From assembly GCF_016820535.1 (NCBI RefSeq), contig NZ_JADHDY010000003.1:186001-250000 (forward strand): a DNA stretch of 64,000 nt. Direction: 5' to 3'. Positions within the stretch are counted from its first letter, which is position 1; every line of letters starts with the position of its first letter. Below the pieces are notes generated by a model. The model had not been told where the DNA came from and did not search any database. It worked only from the letters and a program-made list of their open reading frames with translations. Source of the DNA: Sporosarcina beigongshangi. Lineage in GTDB: Bacteria > Actinomycetota > Actinomycetes > Actinomycetales > Micrococcaceae. The translations under genes and the position numbers were made by a program. Below, piece by piece: positions 53,863 to 61,583 of this stretch.

Positions 53863-54471
53863 TTACAGTTGGCCGTGTGTGCCCGCCGGCGCCTCACTGT
53901 TATGCACGGAGGCCGCCGGGACATCGCGCTGCGCATAACGCAGCGGGGATGCCACGAACACCACGGTCAGGAGCAGGACGAGCGCGGTCCCGATCGAGCA
54001 GACCCGGGTCACCACCGATGCAGTCCGCTCCCGCAACATGTGGCGTGTTGCGACCAGCAAGCCGAACCCGGCCAGGCCGCCAACGGCATTGACGATCAGG
54101 TCAGTGACATCGGAGCTGGCCACCGCCAGGGCGTACTGGCTGAATTCAAGTACCAGACTCCCCGCGGCGATCGTGGCGGCGGCCTTCCACCAGGTCCATG
54201 TCGGCAGGAGTGCGCCGAGGTAGAACCCGAAAGGCACGAAGAGCAGGACATTCACCATGAGTTCCATGGGCACGCTCGCGCCGTTTGCGCCGGTGGCGAT
54301 GAACGGCACAAGCTTGATTCCCCGCAGTCCGCCGTTGCCGACCCAGGGCACCTCGAGCTTCCACAGCACGACCCAGGCCAGCAGGGCCAGATAGATCAAG
54401 AAGAGCACTGCCAGCAGTATGCTTCTGCCTTCGTCACGATTCTCTTGGACATGCTTCTCACTCCAGGTCAT
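53863..54471 (-). CDS. VanZ-family membrane protein
   Basis: A 202-residue protein with about four or five membrane segments. NVLLFVPFGFYLGAL, SLVLEFSQYALAVASSDVTDLIVNAVGGLAGF match the VanZ core. Function of the family beyond low-level teicoplanin resistance is poorly known. The ATG at 54471 is the best start though no strong ribosome-binding site is seen; a GTG one codon upstream is possible. Its TAA stop lies within a repeated tail element. A degenerate gene fragment sits upstream. Confidence 0.8.
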   Translation of the reverse strand: MTWSEKHVQENRDEGRSILLAVLFLIYLALLAWVVLWKLEVPWVGNGGLRGIKLVPFIATGANGASVPMELMVNVLLFVPFGFYLGALLPTWTWWKAAATIAAGSLVLEFSQYALAVASSDVTDLIVNAVGGLAGFGLLVATRHMLRERTASVVTRVCSIGTALVLLLTVVFVASPLRYAQRDVPAASVHNSEAPAGTHGQL

Positions 54472-54516
54472 CACTGTCCGATTGTCCCGCGTCAGCGCTC
54501 TGCGGCCGAACCCTCG

Positions 54517-54611
54517 GTGGCAGGCTTCCAGCCGATCGCGGGGCAATGTGCTAGGCGATATTTTTCCAGCATCTTCGTGTTGTAGGCAACGCCGAGCTGG
54601 TTGGCGGCCGT
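54517..54611 (-). pseudogene. truncated duplicate of the LLM oxidoreductase 3' end
   Basis: About 95 bp align with 58285-58379, the 3' end of the LLM gene at 58278-59327. Long blocks are identical, such as GTGTTGTAGGCAAC and CGAGCTGGTT. Small insertions and deletions break the reading frame, so it is a dead fragment. The rest of the gene is absent. It lies between the VanZ gene and the beta-helix/AAA+ gene. Confidence 0.75.
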
Positions 54612-54754
54612 TTCTTTGAGAACCGAGAACTACGAGCGCCAGAGCAATCTCATACGAAGATTTGAACGGCCGCCCCGGACGCGGAGTGGTCGTTGGTGAC
54701 CTGCGATACGCTTGCCACTGTAATGATCTTGGGGACATGGGAGTAACTGCGTCA

Positions 54755-57700
54755 ATGGCGAAAATCAAGGTGGGTTCGGGGTTTGGCAAGGCAACGTTGC
54801 AAGCCGCTCTGCAAAGGGCGAAACCCGGCGATCTGCTCGTCCTCGATCCCGGACGCTACAGCCTGGACCATGTCACACTCTACGGACTCGGGCTGCACGG
54901 GAATGGCACCGCCGATCAGGTGGAGATCACAGGGTCCTTTACGATAAACGGGCACTGCACCTTCACGAATCTGACCGTTCGGGCAATGCCATACAAGAAT
55001 GCGTTCTTCGTCGCATCCCCCAACAACATGGCTACGCTCTCAAGCTGCATCGTGCATGGTGATCCTGGCGCCAAATACCCGGCCATCTGGTGCGAGGGTG
55101 GCACGCTCGTGCTCAAGCAGGTCACCGCACTGTCTGACCCGGAGCAGTACGCCATACGCATCACCGACAACTCGAAGCTGCATGCAACTGCATCACAGCT
55201 GGGCAGGCTGGGTGTTAACGCTGCAAAAGCAGACTTGATTGACTCGGCGACGAGCTACCTCAATCTCACAAATGGCGCGCGTGTGAGTACCTTTGGTGCA
55301 CATCGGTGCGCCTCCCTGCCCGGGAAGAGGGTGTTTGGCGTTTCAGGGCGCTCTGTGGCCCATTTCTCACGGCTGGTACTTGGCGGCGAGTACGAGGAAG
55401 GATTCGCCCAAGACAGCATCGTCCACGTCGACAACGTCTTGCAAGAAGAGAATGGTTCCTTCTCCGTGGTGACAGAAGATGGCGCTCGGGTCATCAACGC
55501 AAACTCGGCTGTTGATGTTGTTGACCGTGATGCCGAACCAAGCGAACCTGCACCCTCGACGGGTCCCAAGACAATCCACTGGCAGGTCCAGCATGCTCGG
55601 GAGTTCAGCACGAAGATTGCGCCCCAGCTGGGTGCCGGCGACACCGTCGTCCTGGAAGAAGGCGACTACACCCTGGACGACTACGAGTGCCTATTCCTCG
55701 GTGCAAATCTCACGGGTCAGGGGCAGCGCCTCACAAGGCTCCACGGCACTATTGCCGGTATCGCTTCAGGTAACGCCACTATCAGCAACCTCACAATTTG
55801 TGCGCCCTCCCCTGAGCGGAACGCGGTCTGCGCAGATCAAAATGGGTCCCTGCTAACGCTCGAGAATGTCACCTTGCAGTCCGCCCCAAATACGCAGGCT
55901 GCCGCGCTTTTCGCTTCTGCCGGGGCAGTGAGATTGAAGGGCTGCGAGGTGGCTGCCACCGCTGATACGGCAGGCACTCAGGGTCAGGTGCTCGTCGTCG
56001 CGAATGCGCAACTTGAAGCCCAAAAAAGTGATCTCGGGTGGTTTTACGCTGAGCGTGGCGCGCGAGCCACCCTCTCTGGCTGCACTTCTTACAGTCTCAG
56101 CGCCGCTTCAGGTGCGACTGTCAACGCATTCGACAAACACCACATTCTCGCGAATGAATGCGATCAGTACCACGTGCGGGCTGAACATGGTGGGGCTCTC
56201 ACGGTCCAAACCCTCACTACATCTTCGGATAATCTTTTCGCCAAGCTTGAGGGCGGCACCATCACCCTTGCAGAGTTTGGGTCGGTTGAAGACGAAACGT
56301 TCACAGTGCACAAGATGCACGGCGAAATATGCGGCATTGATCCGGGCACATACGAACTCTACGAACTCGACGAAAACGATGATCTTGTACTGGTGCAGGA
56401 GGCGACACGAGGCCATGCTGCCCAGCAGCACGCGGATGAGGTACTCCATCAGCCGTTATCCGATGCCTCCGACGACGATTACGATTTCACGCCTGAATCA
56501 AGCCGCCCCAGCGCCTCCGACGGCGAAAGCACCGCACCCCTCGCTGAGCTGAATGCACTCGTTGGTCTTGGGAAAGTCAAGCTGCAAGTTCAGGGTTTTG
56601 TGAACACGGTGAAGTTGCGACAGAAGCGCGCAGACCTTGGGCTCCCGGCGGAGGGCGAGTTCACGCTTCACAGCATGTTTCTTGGCAACCCTGGCACCGG
56701 CAAGACAACGGTCGCCCGCCTGATCGGTAAAGCCATGCATCAGGCTGGCGTGGTGGAGAACGATAGTTTCGTCGAGGCGGGGCGCGCCCAGCTTGTCAGC
56801 GCGAATATTGGCGGTAGCGCAAAGCAGACCCGGGCATTGCTTGAGAGTGGGCGCGGCGGCGTGATCTTCATCGATGAGGCTTATGCGTTGGCGAACGAAG
56901 ACTCGGCCGGGTTCGCCGAGGAAGCGGTGACTGAGATCCTTGCCTTCATGGAGAACCACCGCCGAGACACAATGGTCATTCTCGCGGGCTACAACGACAA
57001 AATGCATGAGCTGCTGGCGGTGAATGAGGGGTTGAAGTCACGCATCAAGCACCGCTTTGACTTCGAAGACTACTCGTCTGCCGAAATCGCTGAGATCGGG
57101 CTGAACGAACTTGCCCGCGACCAGTACACAGTGAACGAAGAACTATACCGTCGCATCATCGGCACCGCCTATGCGCAGAGCCCGGACCGCAGCAACGCCA
57201 GGTGGGTGAGGAACTTCAATCAAGATCTGTGCGCCATGCAGGGCGAGCGGGTGATCCTCATTGAGGACCCCACGAGGGATGATCTCACTTCCATTCTTAC
57301 CGCGGATCTCCATGCGATCGCTGGGGGCGACCCCGAGTCACGCGGGACAAAACTCGCTGAAAGCCTTGCTGAACTCGATGCCATGATCGGTCTCGCGAAG
57401 GTGAAGGAGTGGGTGCGGTCGCTCGCCGACCAGGCAACCGTGAACCAGCGCTTGATTGAACTCGATGGCTCAATGGAACGCCCAAACTACCATGTGGCAT
57501 TTACCGGAAGCCCCGGAACCGGCAAGACAACTGTCGCGCGGATTGTTGCCGAGATCTTCCATTCTCTCCGGATTCTGCCCACGCCGGCCGTGGAGAGCGT
57601 CGCCGCAAGCCAACTGCTTGGCAAATACCTGGGACACTCGGCCGACAACACGCACAAAGCCTTTGATGCCGCGATGGGCGGAGTTTTGTTCATCGATGAG

Positions 57701-58156
57701 GCACACCAGTTGCGGGGCAAAGATCGCGGTAACGACGTCCTGCAGCAAGAGGTTGTCGATGCGATGATCACCCGTCTGGAGGATGACCGTGACAAGTTCA
57801 TTGCCATCTTCGCCGGGTATACCGATCAAATGCATGAATTCTTTGAGTCTGATCCGGGCCTGAAATCGCGCATCCCTGGTGAGATCGAGTTTGAAGATTA
57901 CACCTCTGCCGAGGTTGCAGAGATTGCAACTGCCGTGCTCTCAAAGAACTGGCAATTCAACGGCCCACTCTTCACTGAGGCAGCAGTCGCCACATACGAT
58001 GCGCTGCCGACAACAGAACGGAGCAATGGCCGCTGGGCCCGCTCCTTTACAGAGAAAGTTGTTGCACGGCATAACACGTACTTGGTCAACAACGACGTGC
58101 ACGGTGAGGACATGAAGCGCATCCCAGACGAAATCCTGCAAGAATTCATGCCATAG
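54755..58156 (+). CDS. large beta-helix / tandem CbxX-CfqX-type AAA+ protein
   Basis: A protein of about 1,133 residues with no signal peptide or membrane segment. Residues 1-280 and about 290-560 look like two right-handed beta-helix domains, each opening with a PGD-LVLDPGRY / AGDTVVLEEGDY-type strand and rich in short Asn/Thr/Gly repeats. An acidic Ser-rich linker follows (about 568-597). AAA+ module 1 has Walker A GNPGTGKTT (about 644), pore-loop-like LVSANIGGS and Walker B GVIFIDEA (about 702). Module 2 has GSPGTGKTT (about 917), LLGKYLGHS and GVLFIDEA (about 976). Both keep the GLKSRI arginine finger of the CbbX/SpoVK/EccA group. ATGs at 54737 and 54662 are other possible starts. Codon use appears less GC-biased than in the neighbours. 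Function unknown. Confidence 0.85.
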   Translation: MAKIKVGSGFGKATLQAALQRAKPGDLLVLDPGRYSLDHVTLYGLGLHGNGTADQVEITGSFTINGHCTFTNLTVRAMPYKNAFFVASPNNMATLSSCIVHGDPGAKYPAIWCEGGTLVLKQVTALSDPEQYAIRITDNSKLHATASQLGRLGVNAAKADLIDSATSYLNLTNGARVSTFGAHRCASLPGKRVFGVSGRSVAHFSRLVLGGEYEEGFAQDSIVHVDNVLQEENGSFSVVTEDGARVINANSAVDVVDRDAEPSEPAPSTGPKTIHWQVQHAREFSTKIAPQLGAGDTVVLEEGDYTLDDYECLFLGANLTGQGQRLTRLHGTIAGIASGNATISNLTICAPSPERNAVCADQNGSLLTLENVTLQSAPNTQAAALFASAGAVRLKGCEVAATADTAGTQGQVLVVANAQLEAQKSDLGWFYAERGARATLSGCTSYSLSAASGATVNAFDKHHILANECDQYHVRAEHGGALTVQTLTTSSDNLFAKLEGGTITLAEFGSVEDETFTVHKMHGEICGIDPGTYELYELDENDDLVLVQEATRGHAAQQHADEVLHQPLSDASDDDYDFTPESSRPSASDGESTAPLAELNALVGLGKVKLQVQGFVNTVKLRQKRADLGLPAEGEFTLHSMFLGNPGTGKTTVARLIGKAMHQAGVVENDSFVEAGRAQLVSANIGGSAKQTRALLESGRGGVIFIDEAYALANEDSAGFAEEAVTEILAFMENHRRDTMVILAGYNDKMHELLAVNEGLKSRIKHRFDFEDYSSAEIAEIGLNELARDQYTVNEELYRRIIGTAYAQSPDRSNARWVRNFNQDLCAMQGERVILIEDPTRDDLTSILTADLHAIAGGDPESRGTKLAESLAELDAMIGLAKVKEWVRSLADQATVNQRLIELDGSMERPNYHVAFTGSPGTGKTTVARIVAEIFHSLRILPTPAVESVAASQLLGKYLGHSADNTHKAFDAAMGGVLFIDEAHQLRGKDRGNDVLQQEVVDAMITRLEDDRDKFIAIFAGYTDQMHEFFESDPGLKSRIPGEIEFEDYTSAEVAEIATAVLSKNWQFNGPLFTEAAVATYDALPTTERSNGRWARSFTEKVVARHNTYLVNNDVHGEDMKRIPDEILQEFMP

Positions 58157-58212
58157 CACCACGCTCGCCCCGTCAGCGTCCCGGCAGCAAACCCGGGCTG
58201 GGCAGCCAAAGC

Positions 58213-58255
58213 CGGGTTCCGCCGTCGCTCCTTCCATGGACGACGGCGGCACCCG
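58213..58255. terminator. hairpin of the ACGACGGCGG family (AAA+/LLM)
   Basis: CGGGTTCCGCCGTCG (58213-58227) pairs with CGACGGCGGCACCCG (58241-58255) with one mismatch. It lies between the convergent AAA+ and LLM genes and forms part of the third tail-element copy. Confidence 0.75.
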
Positions 58256-58277
58256 ACGTTTTGCTGGCACAGCTGGG

Positions 58278-59327
58278 TTAAGTGGTGGCGGGCTCCCAGC
58301 CAATCGCGGGGGCGACGTGTTTGGCGATGTTTTCCAGCACCTTTGTGTTGTAGGCAACACCGAGCTGGTTGGGCACCGTGAGCATGAGGGTGTCGGCGGA
58401 CCGTACCGCCTCGTCGGCGGCGAGCTCTGCGGCAATCTGTCCGGGATCGCCCATGTAGCTCTTGCCGAAGCGCGAGACGAACCCGTCGATGATGCCCACC
58501 TGGTCCTGGCTGTCAGCCTGTGCACGCAGGCCGAAGTACATTTGGTCGATGTCGTCCACCACGGGGATCACGGAGCGGCTGACCGAGACGCGCGGCGTGA
58601 AGTCATGCCCCGCCTCGGCCCAGGCATCCCGGAAGAGCTGGATCTGCTCCGCCTGGAGCTGGTCGAACGGCACACCGGTGTCTTCGGTGAGCAGGGTGGA
58701 ACTCATGAGGTTCATGCCCTGCCGCGCAGCCCACACAGCAGTGTCACGCGTTCCTGCGCCCCACCAGATCCGCTGGGACAGGCCGGGCGACTGGGGTTCA
58801 ATACGCAGCAGGCGCTCCCCGCCCATGTAGGCGTGTTGGCCCGGCTCGGCGATGCCGGCACCGGAAATCGCATGGCGGAACGCCGCCGTGTGGCGGCGGG
58901 CCATGTCGGCGACCGTTTCGCCGTCGAGCGGGAAATGGCCAAAGTCGGCGGCGCCATTGGCGGCGGGCTCGGGTGATCCGCGGCTCACACCGATCTGCAG
59001 CCGGCCGTCGGAGATGAGGTCCGTGGCGGCGGCCTGCTCCGCCATGTACAGCGGGTTTTCATAGCGCATGTCGATGACGCCGGTGCCAATTTCAATGCGG
59101 CTGGTGCGCGCGGCAATGGCGGCCATCAGCGGGAATGGAGCCGCCTGCTGGCGGGCAAAGTGGTGGACGCGGAAGAACGCCCCGTCGATGCCCAGCTCCT
59201 CGGCCGCGACGGAGAGGTCGATGGCCTGATGCAGGGCGTCGGCTGCCGAATTTGTTTGCGATCCCCGACCCGTGCCGTAATGGCCAAAGGACAGGAATCC
59301 TATGCGTTTCTTGAAAGTTGTCTCCAT
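58278..59327 (-). CDS. LLM-class flavin-dependent oxidoreductase
   Basis: A 349-residue luciferase-like monooxygenase. RIGFLSFGHYG at the start, GAFFRVHHFARQ, RIEIGTGVIDMRYENPLYMAEQAAATDLISDGRLQ and the substrate-loop IWWGAGTRDTAVWAA are typical. It probably uses FMNH2; substrate unknown. The ATG at 59327 is used; a GTG three codons upstream is possible. Its 3' end is duplicated as a fragment at 54517-54611. Confidence 0.88.
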   Translation of the reverse strand: METTFKKRIGFLSFGHYGTGRGSQTNSAADALHQAIDLSVAAEELGIDGAFFRVHHFARQQAAPFPLMAAIAARTSRIEIGTGVIDMRYENPLYMAEQAAATDLISDGRLQIGVSRGSPEPAANGAADFGHFPLDGETVADMARRHTAAFRHAISGAGIAEPGQHAYMGGERLLRIEPQSPGLSQRIWWGAGTRDTAVWAARQGMNLMSSTLLTEDTGVPFDQLQAEQIQLFRDAWAEAGHDFTPRVSVSRSVIPVVDDIDQMYFGLRAQADSQDQVGIIDGFVSRFGKSYMGDPGQIAAELAADEAVRSADTLMLTVPNQLGVAYNTKVLENIAKHVAPAIGWEPATT

Positions 59328-59422
59328 GTTCGGCACAACACGGCCCCGGCCAGGACTATTCCATGCATACGCATATAGCTACCTGGGCGGAAGACGCAAG
59401 TCCTGGGCGCCGGGGCTGCGCG

Positions 59423-59569
59423 TCAGGCGCGCTTCTTCGTGATCTTGGCTACCGGATCTGCGGATTCGTCCGCCGCGCCCCGGGCCTTCTTCTCGGCGCG
59501 CTTGGCCTTGATGGCATGGCCCTTGTCCATCTTTTTGTGTTCGTGGTGGTGCGGCTGCTTGTCAGGCAT
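59423..59569 (-). CDS. small basic His/Lys-rich protein
   Basis: A 48-residue frame from the ATG at 59569, preceded by AAGAGG. It begins MPDKQPHHHEHKKMDKGH and continues with alternating Lys/Ala/Glu to end in KITKKRA. The composition is strongly basic with a His cluster that could bind metal or nucleic acid. No known domain is recognised. The gene is a short single unit between the LLM gene and the ABC exporter. Confidence 0.55.
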   Translation of the reverse strand: MPDKQPHHHEHKKMDKGHAIKAKRAEKKARGAADESADPVAKITKKRA

Positions 59570-59771
59570 TGCTCTCAACCTCTTCTTCACTGGAAAAGTT
59601 CGCTTCGGTTCCGGTCGCGCGGCCCAAACCGCCCCCATGTGAAACGTTACGCCTGTTGCGGCTGTCCCGACAGGGGCGGCGGCTGCACCATGAAGCGCGA
59701 GAGCGTTCGTGAAAAACGCGCCATTGCTGCGAGAGCGTTGGTGGCGGGTCCGGTGCCCCGGAGCGGGGATC

Positions 59772-59804
59772 GATTTTCGAAGGCCGCCCGCGGCCGAGAA
59801 AATC
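59772..59804 (-). terminator. hairpin after the ABC exporter operon
   Basis: GATTTTC (59772-59778) pairs with GAAAATC (59798-59804) and an inner GGCCGC/GCGGCC extends the stem. It lies 34 bp after the stop of the exporter operon on the minus strand. Confidence 0.55.
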
Positions 59805-59837
59805 TTACTGCCCGCGAGGGGCCCGGACCCGCCGGGC

Positions 59838-61583
59838 TCAGGCGTCCTGGCGCCAAGAGTGCCACAGTGCGGCGTAGGAACCGCCCTGTGCGACGAGTTC
59901 GTCGTGCGTGCCCAGCTCCGTGATTCGCCCGGCCTCCACAACGGCCACCCGGTCGGCGTCGTGCGCTGTGTGCAGCCGGTGAGCGATCGCCACGACTGTC
60001 CGGCCCGTGAGCACGGCGCTGAGCGAAAACTCGAGGTCGCGGGCGGCCTGAGGGTCGATCAGCGAGGTGGCCTCGTCCAGCACGAGGGTGTGCGGATCGG
60101 CCAGGACGAGCCGGGCGAGCGCCAGTTCCTGTGCCTGCGCGGGAGTCAGGGTGTGCGAGCCCGAGCCGACCTCGGTGGCCAGCCCGTTCGGGAGCGCACG
60201 CACCCAGGCGAGGGATCCGACGTCGGCCAGGGCCTGTTCAATCTCAGCCTCGGTGGCGTCGGCCTTTCCCAGCCGGACGTTGTCGGCGAGCGTGCCCACA
60301 AAGACGTGGTGCTCCTGCGTGACCAGGGCGACCTCGCCGCGCAGCTCGTCCAACGGCCGGTCCACAAGCGGCACGCCGCCCACCGTGACGGAGCCGGAGG
60401 TGGGACCGTGGATGCCGGCGAGCAGGCGGCCCAGTGTGGATTTGCCCGCGCCGGACGGACCCACCATTGCCAGCCGCTCCCCCGGAACCAGTTCCAGGTC
60501 GATCCCGTGCAGCACGTCGTGCCCGGGACGGTAGGCGTAGCGGGCCTTGTCGACGAGGATGTCCTCGCCGGCGGGCACGGCGTCGGTGGCGGTGCGGTCC
60601 GTTCCCACATTGCGGATGCCCACGATCCGGGCCAGCGAGGAGGCACCCACCTGGATCTCGTCGATCCACATGATGAGCCGGTCCACGGGGTCGATCAGCT
60701 GCATCGCGTACAGCGCCACGGTGGCCACCATGCCGGTGGTGACGGCGCCCTGCGACGCCAGCCAGCCGCCCCAGAGCAGCACCGCGGCCACGGGCAGCCA
60801 GAAGGCAAACTCGGCCGCCGGGAACAGCACGGTGCGCAGGCCCAGCGTGTACTGCTCCTTCTCAAAGCAGTTGCGCAGGGCGGCGTCAATCCGCCGGCGG
60901 CGCTGGGGCCCCAGGCTGAGCGCGTCCACGGTGCGGGCGCCCTCGATGGTTTCGGTGATGGCGCCGTTGAGGACGGCGTAGCTTTCGCGCTCGGCGAGAT
61001 AGCCCGGCGTGGCGCGCTTGAGGTACCAGCGCGTGACGGGAACCAGAAGCGGCACGCCCACCAGCAGCCCCAGCGCCACGAGCGGGCTCGCCAGGACGGC
61101 CGCGGCGGCGGTCAGCACAATGGTCGCTACCGACACCAGCACCTGCGGCACGCCGAAGCGGACCGTGTGTGAGACGGAGTCGACGTCGTTCGTTGTGCGC
61201 GAAACGAGGTCGCCCGTTCCGGCCTTTTCCACGGTGGACAGCGGCAGCGAGGTGACCTGCTCCATGAATTCCTCGCGGAGCTGGGCAAACACCTTCTCGC
61301 CGAGCACCATGCCCTTGACCTGCGCCCACCGAGTCAGCACCGTCTGCACCAGCACAAATCCGGCAAGCCCCAGAGACACCGCGGCGACGAATCCCGCCGT
61401 TGTGCCATCCGTGACGGCGTCCACCAGCCGGCCGATCAGGAACGGCCCGGCAAGCCCGGCCATTGCGGCAAGTACATAGAGAATGACGACGCCGGCCAGC
61501 GGCTTTTGGTGTTGGCGCAAAAGCCGCAGTCCCTCCGCCTTGACCTGGGCGGAATCCGCCACGGGCAGCATGGTTTCAGCCAT
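59838..61583 (-). CDS. ABC exporter half-transporter, intact Walker A/B but altered signature
   Basis: A 581-residue half-transporter: six membrane segments (about 1-320) then a nucleotide-binding domain. Walker A GPSGAGKST (about 373) and Walker B TLVLDEATS (about 496) are canonical. The LSGGQ signature is replaced by LTPAQAQELAL (about 477). The ATG follows directly after the stop of the partner gene, so the two are translated together as a heterodimer. Substrate unknown; a drug or lipid exporter is likely. Confidence 0.92.
   Translation of the reverse strand: MAETMLPVADSAQVKAEGLRLLRQHQKPLAGVVILYVLAAMAGLAGPFLIGRLVDAVTDGTTAGFVAAVSLGLAGFVLVQTVLTRWAQVKGMVLGEKVFAQLREEFMEQVTSLPLSTVEKAGTGDLVSRTTNDVDSVSHTVRFGVPQVLVSVATIVLTAAAAVLASPLVALGLLVGVPLLVPVTRWYLKRATPGYLAERESYAVLNGAITETIEGARTVDALSLGPQRRRRIDAALRNCFEKEQYTLGLRTVLFPAAEFAFWLPVAAVLLWGGWLASQGAVTTGMVATVALYAMQLIDPVDRLIMWIDEIQVGASSLARIVGIRNVGTDRTATDAVPAGEDILVDKARYAYRPGHDVLHGIDLELVPGERLAMVGPSGAGKSTLGRLLAGIHGPTSGSVTVGGVPLVDRPLDELRGEVALVTQEHHVFVGTLADNVRLGKADATEAEIEQALADVGSLAWVRALPNGLATEVGSGSHTLTPAQAQELALARLVLADPHTLVLDEATSLIDPQAARDLEFSLSAVLTGRTVVAIAHRLHTAHDADRVAVVEAGRITELGTHDELVAQGGSYAALWHSWRQDA

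Noticed and set aside
54755-58156. EccA component of a type VII secretion system, or a CbbX Rubisco activase
   Set aside because: No ESX genes (EccB-E, WXG100) or Rubisco genes are nearby; there are two AAA+ modules and the N-terminus is beta-helix, not TPR.
59709-61172. 487-codon plus-strand frame
   Set aside because: Antisense to the ABC exporter subunit with intact Walker motifs; composition is that of a shadow frame.
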